In this document: positions 1-6,462 of the stretch, one piece after another
How the letters are laid out: every line of letters starts with the position of its first letter
Position numbering within the stretch: the stretch's first letter is position 1
Assembly: GCA_038258415.1 (NCBI GenBank)
Contig: JBBSPY010000016.1
Span: 1 to 25,244, forward strand
Length of the DNA stretch: 25,244 nucleotides
Source of the DNA: Schlegelella_A sp038258415
Lineage (GTDB): Bacteria; Pseudomonadota; Gammaproteobacteria; Burkholderiales; Burkholderiaceae_C
Direction of reading: 5' to 3'
Program-made: the position numbers and the translations under genes
The notes under the pieces: model-generated
The model's input: the letters and a program-made list of their open reading frames with translations, nothing else
The model's database searches: none
What the model was told of the DNA's origin: nothing

Positions 1-1
1 A

Positions 2-577
2 CCCGCCCCGGCCCTTTCGTTTCCGCCGGAGTTGCTGCTCGCTGCACGGGGCGGGGGCGAAGGCATCGGTGCAGCGATCTTCGATGTCGACGGCGTCCTG
101 ACCGACGGTCGCATCTACATCGGCGCCGACGGCGAGACCGTCAAGGCGTTCAGCACCCTCGATGGCCACGGCCTGAAGCTGCGCGCCAGCGCCGGCAGCG
201 CGCCCGTCGTCGTGACCGGCCGCGATTCGCCTGCGGTGCGGCGCCGCGTGGCTGACCTCGGCCTCATGCACGCCGCGTACGGCGCCGGCGACAAGCTCGC
301 CGCCGCCGAACCGTTGATCGCCGCGCTCGGCCTGCCGTGGTCGCGGGTCGCCGCGATCGGCGACGACTGGCCCGACCTGCCGATCCTGCGCCGGGCCGCG
401 TTCGCCTGCGCGCCTCCGGGGGCGCACGCCGAGGTACTCGCCGTCGCCGATCACGTCACCCGGGCGAGCGCCGGCCACGGCGCGGCGCGGGAGTTCTGCG
501 ACCTTCTGCTGATCGCCGCCGGTCGCTACGAGCGGCTGCTGCGCAGCACGCACGACACCCTGGATGGCGCAGCCTGA
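2..577 (+). CDS. kdsC: 3-deoxy-D-manno-octulosonate 8-phosphate phosphatase, 5' end cut by the window edge
   Basis: KdsC hydrolyses KDO-8-phosphate to KDO and phosphate in the cytoplasm, a step in making the KDO of the LPS inner core. The protein shows the HAD-superfamily signature of the KdsC branch: motif I FDVDGVLTDG (nucleophile and acid aspartates), motif II VVTGRDS, the lysine in GAGDK, and motif IV IGDDWPDLP with the metal-binding aspartates. There is no cap domain, as expected for this tetrameric class; the visible length (about 190 aa) fits the family. The frame is open to the left edge. A TTG at 32 is possible, but the residues before it (FPPELLL) look like the usual N-terminus of betaproteobacterial KdsC, so the true start is probably just outside the window. 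The stop overlaps lptC by 14 nt, placing both in one LPS operon. Function is secure; only the 5' end is open. Confidence 0.93.
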   Translation, partial: PAPALSFPPELLLAARGGGEGIGAAIFDVDGVLTDGRIYIGADGETVKAFSTLDGHGLKLRASAGSAPVVVTGRDSPAVRRRVADLGLMHAAYGAGDKLAAAEPLIAALGLPWSRVAAIGDDWPDLPILRRAAFACAPPGAHAEVLAVADHVTRASAGHGAAREFCDLLLIAAGRYERLLRSTHDTLDGAA

Positions 578-1325
578 CGACGGCGCCGAGGGCGCCATCG
601 GCGCCGTTGCGCCGGCCGGTGAGCGCACGCGGGCCGATTCGGCCTACGCAACGCTCGACCCGCTCGACGACGACGTCGACCTCTCGTTCGCCGGCCCCGA
701 GCCGGTCGCGCCGCAGGCGCCCTGGTACGCGCGCTCGCTGGACCTGGCCTCGGCCTACCTGCCGCTGGCGATGATGGCGGTGCTCGCCGCCGGCACCTGG
801 TGGCTGGTGCAGACGGCGCCGTCGCCGGAAGCGCCGAAGGCCGTGGCGAAGCGGCGGCACGAGGCCGACTACGTGATGACCGCATTCACGGTGCAGCGCT
901 TCGACGCCGCCGGTTCGCTGAAGACGCAGATCGAGGGCGACACGCTGCGCCACTACGCCGACGACGACACGCTCGAGATCGACAAGGCCAGGATCCGAGC
1001 CGTCGACGAGAAGGGCGCGGTCACGCTGGCGAGTGCGAACCGGGCCCTCTCCAACGGCGACGGCAGCGAGGTGCAGCTGCTGGGCGACGCGCGCATCGTC
1101 CGTCCGGCATCGGCGGGCTCGGCCGAGATCGAGTTCCGCAGCGAGTTCTTCCAGGCGTTTCGCAACATCGAGCGGGTGCGCAGCCACCTGCCGGTCGTCG
1201 TCACGCAGGGCAGCAGCGTGGTCCGCGCGGCGGCACTCGACTACGACCACCTGGCCCGCGTCATCGACCTGAAGGGCCGGACCCGCGCGACCCTGCCGGC
1301 GCGCCTCGGACGGGCCTCGCCATGA
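564..1325 (+). CDS. lptC: LPS export ABC transporter periplasmic protein LptC
   Basis: LptC is the bitopic inner-membrane protein that passes LPS from the LptBFG extractor to the periplasmic LptA bridge. This 253-aa protein has one hydrophobic segment at about residues 65-85 (YLPLAMMAVLAAGTWWLV), followed by a periplasmic beta-rich region with LptC-like features (YVMTAFTVQRFDAAG, LRHYADDDTLEI, DARIVRP, and SHLPVVVTQGSS near the C-terminus). The ATG overlaps the kdsC stop by 14 nt and has no clear Shine-Dalgarno sequence, so translational coupling is likely. The cytoplasmic N-terminus of about 64 residues is acidic and low in complexity, and much longer than the short N-terminus of E. coli LptC. 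A later start is possible but no better ATG precedes the membrane segment. Position after kdsC strongly supports the call. lptA and lptB, commonly next, are absent here. Confidence 0.9.
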   Translation: MAQPDDGAEGAIGAVAPAGERTRADSAYATLDPLDDDVDLSFAGPEPVAPQAPWYARSLDLASAYLPLAMMAVLAAGTWWLVQTAPSPEAPKAVAKRRHEADYVMTAFTVQRFDAAGSLKTQIEGDTLRHYADDDTLEIDKARIRAVDEKGAVTLASANRALSNGDGSEVQLLGDARIVRPASAGSAEIEFRSEFFQAFRNIERVRSHLPVVVTQGSSVVRAAALDYDHLARVIDLKGRTRATLPARLGRASP

Positions 1326-2107
1326 TGGTGAATGCGCGGCCGCTCGCCTTCGTCACCGGCGCCTCCAGCGGCATCGGCCAGGCGCTGGCACTGGAGCTGC
1401 ACCGGCGCGGCTACGCGCTGGCGCTGGTGGCGCGGCGCGGCGAGGAGGTGGCGCGATGGGCCGGCGAGCACGGCATCGCCGCCGACCGCGTCGCCGTCTA
1501 CCCGGCCGACGTGCGCGACATTGACGCCATCACCGCGGCCGGGCGGGCGTGCATTGCCGCGCAGGGTCTGCCGGACGTCGTCGTCGCGAATGCCGGCGTG
1601 TCGGTAGGCGTCGACACCGCCGAGTTCGCCGATCTCGACGTCATGCGCGCGACCTGGGAGACCAACAACCTCGGCATGGCTGCCACCTTCCAGCCGTTCG
1701 TGGCCCCGATGCGCGGGCGCCGCTCAGGAACGCTGGTCGGGATCGCCAGCGTCGCCGGCATCCGCGGCATGCCCGGGCATGCCGCCTACTGTTCGAGCAA
1801 GGCCGCCGTCATCGCCTGGTGCGAGAGCCTGCGCGGCGAGTTGCGACCACACGGCGTGCGCGTGGTGACGATCGCGCCCGGCTACATCGCCACGCCGCTG
1901 ACCGAGCGCAACCGCTACCCGATGCCGTTCCTGATGCAAGCCGACGCGTTCGCGGCGCGCGCATGCGACGCGATCGAGGCCGGTGCGAGCTGGCGTGTCA
2001 TCCCGTGGCAGATGGGCATCGTCGCGAAGCTGCTGCGCATGGTGCCGAATGCCCTGTTCGACCGCCTGCTGGCTGGTCGTCCACGGAAGCGTCGGCAAGG
2101 CGAGTGA
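1322..2107 (+). CDS. SDR family NAD(P)-dependent oxidoreductase
   Basis: Classical short-chain dehydrogenase/reductase of 261 aa, presumably cytoplasmic and NAD(P)H-dependent; the substrate cannot be read from sequence. The Rossmann motif TGASSGIGQ sits near the N-terminus, VVANAG stabilises the central sheet, and the catalytic set is S143, Y156 and K160 (AAYCSSKAA), followed by the PGYIATPLT loop. A hydrophobic C-terminal stretch (WQMGIVAKLLRMVPNALFDRLL) resembles SDRs that act near membranes on lipid-like substrates; that is inference only. The ATG overlaps the lptC stop as ATGA, so it is translated as part of the kdsC-lptC unit. No terminator for this strand is obvious after the stop. The gene sits where lptA is often found, but shows no LptA/OstA resemblance. 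Confidence 0.9.
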   Translation: MMVNARPLAFVTGASSGIGQALALELHRRGYALALVARRGEEVARWAGEHGIAADRVAVYPADVRDIDAITAAGRACIAAQGLPDVVVANAGVSVGVDTAEFADLDVMRATWETNNLGMAATFQPFVAPMRGRRSGTLVGIASVAGIRGMPGHAAYCSSKAAVIAWCESLRGELRPHGVRVVTIAPGYIATPLTERNRYPMPFLMQADAFAARACDAIEAGASWRVIPWQMGIVAKLLRMVPNALFDRLLAGRPRKRRQGE

Positions 2108-2138
2108 GCGGCGGCTCAATCTGCAAAACGAGGGCGTG

Positions 2139-2169
2139 AAAAAGGCGGCGAGCCGAAGCGTGCCGCCTT
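2139..2169 (-). terminator. Rho-independent terminator with UUCG tetraloop for the RNA-binding protein gene
   Basis: Read on the minus strand, AAGGCGGC (2169-2162) pairs perfectly with GCCGCCTT (2149-2142). The enclosed segment contains GC-TTCG-GC, i.e. a C(UUCG)G tetraloop closed by two further G-C pairs. A run of five T (2143-2139) ends the stem and follows it. It begins 43 nt after the stop of the glycine-rich RNA-binding protein gene, the expected place for an intrinsic terminator. On the plus strand the hairpin is followed by no T-run, so it is directional. Confidence 0.8.
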
Positions 2170-2212
2170 GTCGCAAGGCCGGTGCATCTGCACCAGCCTC
2201 CGGGCCGGGAGG

Positions 2213-2782
2213 TCAGTAGCCGCCGCGGCTTCCGCCGCCGCCGCCGCTGGAGCGGCTGCCGCCGCCACCGCCGTAGCTGCTGCCGCCGCCGCCGGAGCGG
2301 CCACCGCCACCGCCGCCGTAGCCACCGCCGCCCGTGCCGCCACCACCACCGCCGTATCCACCGCCGCCGCCGCCGGAGCGACCACCGCCGCCGCCGCCGT
2401 AGTTGCCGCCACCGCCGCTGCTGCCGCCACCGCCGTAGCCGCCACCACCGCTGCCACCGCTGCCACCGCCGCCGTATCCGCCACCACCGCCTCCGCGGTA
2501 GCCGCCACCACCGCCGCCGCCACCCGGGCGGTCCTCACGAGGCCGGGCCTCGTTGACGACGATGGCACGGCCCTCGAGGGGCTGGCCGTTGAGGCCGTTG
2601 ATCGCCGCCTGTGCCTCCGGGTCGCTGCCCATCTCGACGAAGCCGAAGCCCTTCGAGCGGCCGGTGTCCCGGTCCATCATCACCTTGGCGGACGAGACCG
2701 TCCCGAATTGCGCGAATGCCTGTTGCAGGTCCTCATCGCGAATGCTGTAGGAAAGATTGCCGACGTACAGTTTGTTGCCCAC
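2213..2782 (-). CDS. Glycine-rich RRM-type RNA-binding protein
   Basis: A 189-aa protein with one RNA recognition motif at about residues 3-80 and a glycine-rich tail from about residue 88 to the end. RNP-2 is LYVGNL (5-10) and RNP-1 is KGFGFVEM (44-51), carrying the aromatic residues that stack on RNA. The tail is almost entirely Gly with spaced Tyr, Ser and a few Arg, like RGG/GY tails of plant GRPs and cyanobacterial Rbp proteins. Such proteins bind RNA and are often cold-inducible; a role as RNA chaperone is family knowledge, not shown here. The GTG start is supported by AGGGAG seven nt upstream and by the typical MGNKLYVGNL N-terminus. The gene is monocistronic, with its own candidate promoter, a leader of about 90 nt and a terminator. 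The tail is encoded by near-repetitive GGC/GGT-rich DNA (2218-2525) that may vary in length between strains. Confidence 0.93.
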   Translation of the reverse strand: MGNKLYVGNLSYSIRDEDLQQAFAQFGTVSSAKVMMDRDTGRSKGFGFVEMGSDPEAQAAINGLNGQPLEGRAIVVNEARPREDRPGGGGGGGGYRGGGGGGYGGGGSGGSGGGGYGGGGSSGGGGNYGGGGGGRSGGGGGGYGGGGGGTGGGGYGGGGGGRSGGGGSSYGGGGGSRSSGGGGGSRGGY

Positions 2783-2833
2783 GGAGGAGCTCCCTTTCGA
2801 CTCTACTGACTGTTCTATGGAGCGTTTTCACCA

Positions 2834-2848
2834 CGTGAACCATTCACG
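2834..2848 (-). promoter_or_regulatory. Stem-loop in the leader of the RNA-binding protein gene
   Basis: CGTGAA (2834-2839) and TTCACG (2843-2848) form a perfect 6-bp inverted repeat with a 3-nt spacer. It lies about 50 nt upstream of the GTG start, inside the predicted untranslated leader. It could be an RNA hairpin or a protein operator; the sequence alone does not decide. Confidence 0.35.
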
Positions 2849-2878
2849 CCAGGGCCTGCCTCCAGACAGAGACCTGCG

Positions 2879-2909
2879 AATATAAATGAACTGGGCCCGA
2901 AGTTGACAA
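2879..2909 (-). promoter_or_regulatory. Candidate sigma-70 promoter for the RNA-binding protein gene
   Basis: On the minus strand TTGTCA (2909-2904, 5 of 6 to consensus) is followed after 19 nt by TATATT (2884-2879, 5 of 6); TTATAT one base earlier gives an 18-nt spacer. This is the most AT-rich spot in the region. Transcription would start near 2872, giving a leader of about 90 nt. The same bases read TTGACA at 2903-2908 on the plus strand, a perfect -35 hexamer towards the next gene, but the matching -10 position is poor. Confidence 0.5.
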
Positions 2910-2937
2910 GCGGTCTGCCCTTCTGTTGCTTTTCGGC

Positions 2938-3765
2938 GTGAGTGGCGTGCGATCAGAGTCGCTGCCGCGCATCGCCAGCCTGGTCCCCAGCCTGACCGAA
3001 CTCGTCGCCGAACTCGGACTGGGCGACCTCCTGATCGCGCGAACCGGTTGGTGCATCCATCCCGCCGAGACCGTGGACCGCGTACCCAAGGTCGGCGGGA
3101 CCAAGACCGTCAACCTCCGCAAGCTCGAGCGGCTGCGGCCGACGCACGTGCTCGTCAACGTCGACGAGAACCGGCGCGAGACGGTCGATGCGATTCGCGC
3201 CTGGGCCGACCCCCCGCAGGTCATGGTCACGCACCCGCTCGGACCGGAGGACAACGTCGCGCTGGTCGACGACGTCGCGGCTCCGTTCCTCGGCGTCGGC
3301 GGCGTCCCGGAGGCCGCCGGCGCGCTGCGCGCCGCGCTCCTCGACGCGCTCGCCGCAACCGTTGCCGACGGTCGGCCGGTTGAGCGCGTTCTCTACCTCG
3401 TCTGGCACGCACCATGGATGACCGTGGCGCGCGATACCTACATCTCGCGCATGCTCGCACGCATCGGCTGGCTGACACTGCCAGCCGCCTGCGGCGGGCC
3501 GACCGGAGCCGCGCGCTATCCGGCCCTCGAAGGCGGAGAACCTTGGCTGGGCGACGTCGAGCGGGTGCTCCTCAGCTCCGAGCCGTTCGCGTTCGGCGAG
3601 GCGCACCTGCGCGAAGCGCAGGCGATGTGCCCGAGCGCCAAGGTGATGCCGATCGACGGCGAACTGCTCTCCTGGTACGGGCCGCGCGCGGTCGCCGGTC
3701 TGGCCTACCTGCGGCGCCTCGCGGGTGACGACAATCCGTCCTCGTGGACACGCTCAAGCCCTTGA
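2938..3765 (+). CDS. BtuF/TroA-like helical-backbone receptor protein, apparently without signal peptide
   Basis: A 275-aa protein of the Peripla_BP_2 (BtuF/FhuD) fold, the class that binds cobalamin, heme or siderophores through two alpha/beta lobes joined by a helix. The N-terminus PRIASLVPSLTELVAELG matches the start of the mature BtuF fold, and the region holding TGWCIHP and VPKVGGTKTVNLRKLERLRP matches its first lobe. GEAHLREAQA and the closing WYGPRAVAGLAYLRRL fit the second lobe. No hydrophobic leader precedes the fold with any available start, so it may act in the cytoplasm or at a membrane partner; no BtuC/BtuD genes adjoin. The start is uncertain: TTG 2926, GTG 2938 and GTG 2947 are in frame, none with a good Shine-Dalgarno sequence; 2938 is a compromise. 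The 3' end overlaps the MarC gene by 22 nt, implying co-translation. Confidence 0.82.
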   Translation: MSGVRSESLPRIASLVPSLTELVAELGLGDLLIARTGWCIHPAETVDRVPKVGGTKTVNLRKLERLRPTHVLVNVDENRRETVDAIRAWADPPQVMVTHPLGPEDNVALVDDVAAPFLGVGGVPEAAGALRAALLDALAATVADGRPVERVLYLVWHAPWMTVARDTYISRMLARIGWLTLPAACGGPTGAARYPALEGGEPWLGDVERVLLSSEPFAFGEAHLREAQAMCPSAKVMPIDGELLSWYGPRAVAGLAYLRRLAGDDNPSSWTRSSP

Positions 3766-4382
3766 TCGCGCTGCTCGCCATCGTCAACCCGATCGGCGTC
3801 ATTCCCTTCTTCATCCACTTCACCGAGGGCTTCACGCGGCCGCAGCGGCTGCGCACGGTGCACGTCGCCGCCTTCTCGGCGTTCGCCGTGATCGCGGTCA
3901 GCGCCGTCGCCGGCCTGCGCATCATCGAGTTCTTCGGCATCTCGCTCGCCTCGTTCCAGGTCGGTGGCGGCATGCTGCTGCTGATCTCGTCGCTGCAGAT
4001 GCTCAACGCGCAGCCCGCCGAGAGTCGCCGCGAGGACATCGCCGAGGGCAGCGACAAGGTCGACGCCGGCGACTCGATCGCCATCGTTCCGCTGACGATC
4101 CCGCTGCTCACCGGGCCGGCGACGATCTCGACGATGGTGATCTACGCCCAGCAGGCGCGCCGCTGGTGGGAGATCGCGATCCTGGTCGGCTACGGCGTCG
4201 TCATCGGCGTCGCGGTGTGGTTCGCCTTCGTGCTTTCCGGCCGCATCGCCAAGCTGCTCGGCAAGACCGGCATCAACGTCATGACCCGGCTGATGGGACT
4301 GCTGCTCGCTGCGCTCGCCGTCGAGGTGATGTCCGAGGGGCTGGGCCAGCTCTTCCCGGGCCTGTTGAGCGCGGGGCGCTGA
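3744..4382 (+). CDS. MarC family integral membrane protein
   Basis: A 212-aa polytopic inner-membrane protein of the MarC/UPF0056 family. Hallmarks are the N-terminal LIALLAIVNPIGVIPFF, FQVGGGMLLLISSLQMLNA, the VPLTIPLLTGPATISTMV signature in the middle, and a C-terminal TRLMGLLLAALAVEVM helix; six membrane segments are expected. The biochemical function of the family is not established (the early link to multiple antibiotic resistance in E. coli was not upheld), so no role is claimed. The GTG start lies inside the end of the preceding receptor-like gene. The next gene begins 2 nt after this stop, so all three form a tight operon. Confidence 0.93.
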   Translation: MDTLKPLIALLAIVNPIGVIPFFIHFTEGFTRPQRLRTVHVAAFSAFAVIAVSAVAGLRIIEFFGISLASFQVGGGMLLLISSLQMLNAQPAESRREDIAEGSDKVDAGDSIAIVPLTIPLLTGPATISTMVIYAQQARRWWEIAILVGYGVVIGVAVWFAFVLSGRIAKLLGKTGINVMTRLMGLLLAALAVEVMSEGLGQLFPGLLSAGR

Positions 4383-4384
4383 GA

Positions 4385-6055
4385 ATGCATCCCGACGCCC
4401 CGACCTGGGACGCGATCGTCTGCGGCGGCGGCACCGCCGGCTGTCTGCTTGCCAACCGCCTGAGCGCCGATCCGGCACGGCGCGTGCTGCTGATCGAGGC
4501 CGGCGGCCACGACGACTACGTCTGGATCCACATCCCGGTCGGCTACCTCTACTGCATCGGCAACCCGCGCACCGACTGGCTCTACTCGACCGAGCCGTCG
4601 GCCGGCCTCAACGGCAGGCGCCTGCGCTACCCGCGTGGCAAGGTGCTCGGCGGCTGCTCGAGCATCAACGGCATGATCTACATGCGCGGCCAGGCGCGCG
4701 ACTACGACGGCTGGGGCCGCGGCGACGGCCACGGCGCCAATCCCGGCTGGAGCTGGAACGAATGCCTGCCGCATTTTCTGAAGCACGAAGACCACCATCG
4801 CGGTGCCGACGACGCGCATGCGGCGCCCGGCTTCGACCCGAAAGGTCGCCGGCAAGGCGGCGAGTGGCGGGTCGAGAAGCAGCGACTGCGCTGGGACGTG
4901 CTCGACGCCTTCGCCGCCGCCGCCGTCGAGGCGGGCATCCCGGCGACCTCCGACTTCAACCGCGGCGACAACGAGGGCGTCGGCTACTTCGACGTCAACC
5001 AGCGCGGCGGCATTCGCTGGAACGCGACCAAGGCGTTCCTGCGTCCGGTGCTCGGCAGGCCGAACCTGCAGCTGTGGACCGGCGCGCAGGTCGAGCGGCT
5101 TCTGTTCGACGAGACCGGCGCGGTGCACGGTGTCCGCGTTCTGCCGCATGGCGGCGGCGAGGCGATCGAGGCGATGCTGGCTCCCGGAGGCGAGGTCGTG
5201 CTCGCGGCCGGTTCGATCGGCACGCCGCAGATCCTGCAGCTCTCGGGGATCGGCGATCCGGCGCACCTGAGCCGCGTCGGCGTCCCGGTGCGCCATGCCC
5301 TGCCCGGCGTCGGCGCCAACCTGCAGGACCACCTGCAGATCCGCGCCGTCTACGGCGTCTCCGGAACCCGCACGCTCAACACCCTCGCAAGCAGCTGGTG
5401 GGGGAAGGCCCGGATCGGCCTGCACTACGCGTGCAAGCGCAGCGGGCCGATGAGCATGGCGCCGTCGCAACTGGGCGCCTTCACGCGCAGCTCGCCGGAC
5501 CGGCCCCATGCCGATCTCCAATACCACGTGCAGCCGCTGTCGCTCGACGCGTTCGGCGAGCCGCTGCACCGCGCCGATGCGTTCACCGCGAGCGTCTGCA
5601 ACCTGAACCCGACGAGCCGCGGCCAGGTGCGCATCACGACCGCGCAGGCGACCGACGCACCGGCGATCGCCCCCGACTACCTCTCCACCGACGAAGACCG
5701 ACGCGTCGCCGCTCGCAGCCTGCGCGTCACGCGGCGCATCGTCGCCCAGCCGGCGCTGGCGCGCTTCCGCCCCGTCGAACTCAAGCCCGGCCTGCAGTAC
5801 GAGAGCAACGACGACCTCTGGCGCCTCGCCGGCGACATCGGCACGACGATCTTCCACCCCGTCGGCACGGCGAAGATGGGGCCCGCAGCCGACCCGGCGG
5901 CGGTGGTCGACGCGCGGCTGCGGGTGCACGGCGTCGCGGGGCTGCGCATCGCCGACGCCAGCGTCATGCCGACCATCACCAGCGGCAACACCAACGCGCC
6001 GACCTTGATGATTGCCGAGCGCGCCGCCGACTGGATCGTCCGCGGCAGCGAGTAG
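4385..6055 (+). CDS. GMC family FAD-dependent oxidoreductase (choline/alcohol dehydrogenase-like)
   Basis: A 556-aa flavoprotein of the glucose-methanol-choline oxidoreductase family, of usual length. The FAD-binding motif GGGTAG is at residues 14-19, the first GMC signature surrounds GKVLGGCSSINGMIYMRG (about 88-105), and the second is GSIGTPQILQLSGIG. The catalytic pair is His491 (FHPVGTAKMG) and Asn535 (TSGNTNAP); their 44-residue spacing equals that of His466/Asn510 in choline oxidase. It should oxidise a primary alcohol and pass electrons to a quinone or other acceptor rather than NAD. Substrate is not identifiable; aliphatic alcohols, polyethylene glycol and choline are all used by relatives. 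No betaine-aldehyde dehydrogenase or BetI adjoins, arguing against a bet operon. ATG start is 2 nt after the marC stop. Confidence 0.92.
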   Translation: MHPDAPTWDAIVCGGGTAGCLLANRLSADPARRVLLIEAGGHDDYVWIHIPVGYLYCIGNPRTDWLYSTEPSAGLNGRRLRYPRGKVLGGCSSINGMIYMRGQARDYDGWGRGDGHGANPGWSWNECLPHFLKHEDHHRGADDAHAAPGFDPKGRRQGGEWRVEKQRLRWDVLDAFAAAAVEAGIPATSDFNRGDNEGVGYFDVNQRGGIRWNATKAFLRPVLGRPNLQLWTGAQVERLLFDETGAVHGVRVLPHGGGEAIEAMLAPGGEVVLAAGSIGTPQILQLSGIGDPAHLSRVGVPVRHALPGVGANLQDHLQIRAVYGVSGTRTLNTLASSWWGKARIGLHYACKRSGPMSMAPSQLGAFTRSSPDRPHADLQYHVQPLSLDAFGEPLHRADAFTASVCNLNPTSRGQVRITTAQATDAPAIAPDYLSTDEDRRVAARSLRVTRRIVAQPALARFRPVELKPGLQYESNDDLWRLAGDIGTTIFHPVGTAKMGPAADPAAVVDARLRVHGVAGLRIADASVMPTITSGNTNAPTLMIAERAADWIVRGSE

Positions 6056-6059
6056 TCGC

Positions 6060-6083
6060 CGGCGCGGCATACTGGCCGCGCCG
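6060..6083 (+). other. Strong intergenic stem-loop after the GMC oxidoreductase gene
   Basis: CGGCGCGGC (6060-6068) and GCCGCGCCG (6075-6083) form a perfect 9-bp GC-only stem with the 6-nt loop ATACTG. It starts 4 nt after the oxidoreductase stop and ends 20 nt before the next ATG. No T-run follows, so it is not a standard intrinsic terminator; it may protect the upstream mRNA 3' end or partly attenuate transcription. Confidence 0.45.
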
Positions 6084-6103
6084 CAGCGAACGAGGAGCAA
6101 ACG

Positions 6104-6412
6104 ATGAAGGTTCATGCCGTAGCCAAGGTCAGGCTCGACACCGATGGACGCGTCACCGGCGTCGAATGGGGTCCGGTCGACACGACGAACAACGAATGGC
6201 ACACGGAGCCCGAGGTCGCCGACGTGTCGGACGCCGTCGCGGCGCTCGACCGCGGCGAAGTGGTGTTCGCGCTCTTTCCGGGCCCGCACGGCCTCGAGCC
6301 GGCGCGCCATTTCCGCAGCGTCGAGTACGCCAACGGCTGGCGCACCATCAGCCTCGAAGGCCCGCCGACGCACGAGCACGAGGTCCACGACATGCTGCAC
6401 GTCGACAGCTGA
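6104..6412 (+). CDS. Small conserved-looking hypothetical protein with His-rich C-terminus
   Basis: A 102-aa soluble protein that I do not assign to a named family. It has good coding character and a clear GAGGAG Shine-Dalgarno sequence upstream of the ATG, so it is very likely real. It contains a beta-rich opening (VHAVAKVRLDTDGRVTGVEWG), a central DVSDAVAALDRGEVVFALF and an acidic, histidine-rich tail (HEHEVHDMLHVDS) that could bind a metal; that last point is inference. No signal peptide or membrane segment is visible. It follows the GMC oxidoreductase by 48 nt, separated by a strong stem-loop, and is convergent with the sigma-factor gene. Confidence 0.8.
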   Translation: MKVHAVAKVRLDTDGRVTGVEWGPVDTTNNEWHTEPEVADVSDAVAALDRGEVVFALFPGPHGLEPARHFRSVEYANGWRTISLEGPPTHEHEVHDMLHVDS

Positions 6413-6462
6413 CGTCGGCGAACCTGCGCCGCGGCAGGCTGGCCCTCGGGCCTGAGGCCGGA

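Noticed and set aside
2218..2525. CRISPR-like or satellite repeat array
   Set aside because: The repeats are short codon-level units of a glycine-rich tail, without constant repeat length or unique spacers.
2168..2809. Plus-strand frames rich in Ala/Thr across 2168-2809
   Set aside because: They are antisense to the RRM and Gly-rich coding region; the low-complexity Ala/Thr/Val product is the mirror of Gly codons, and the minus-strand protein has clear RNP motifs.
4385..6055. Choline dehydrogenase (betA) assignment
   Set aside because: GMC motifs are shared by many alcohol dehydrogenases, and no betB, betI or choline transporter gene is nearby.
6423..6459. Bidirectional terminator between the small His-rich protein and the sigma-factor gene
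   Set aside because: Only 4-5-bp stems (CCTGC/GCAGG and CCTC/GAGG) and no T-runs are present, common by chance in GC-rich DNA.
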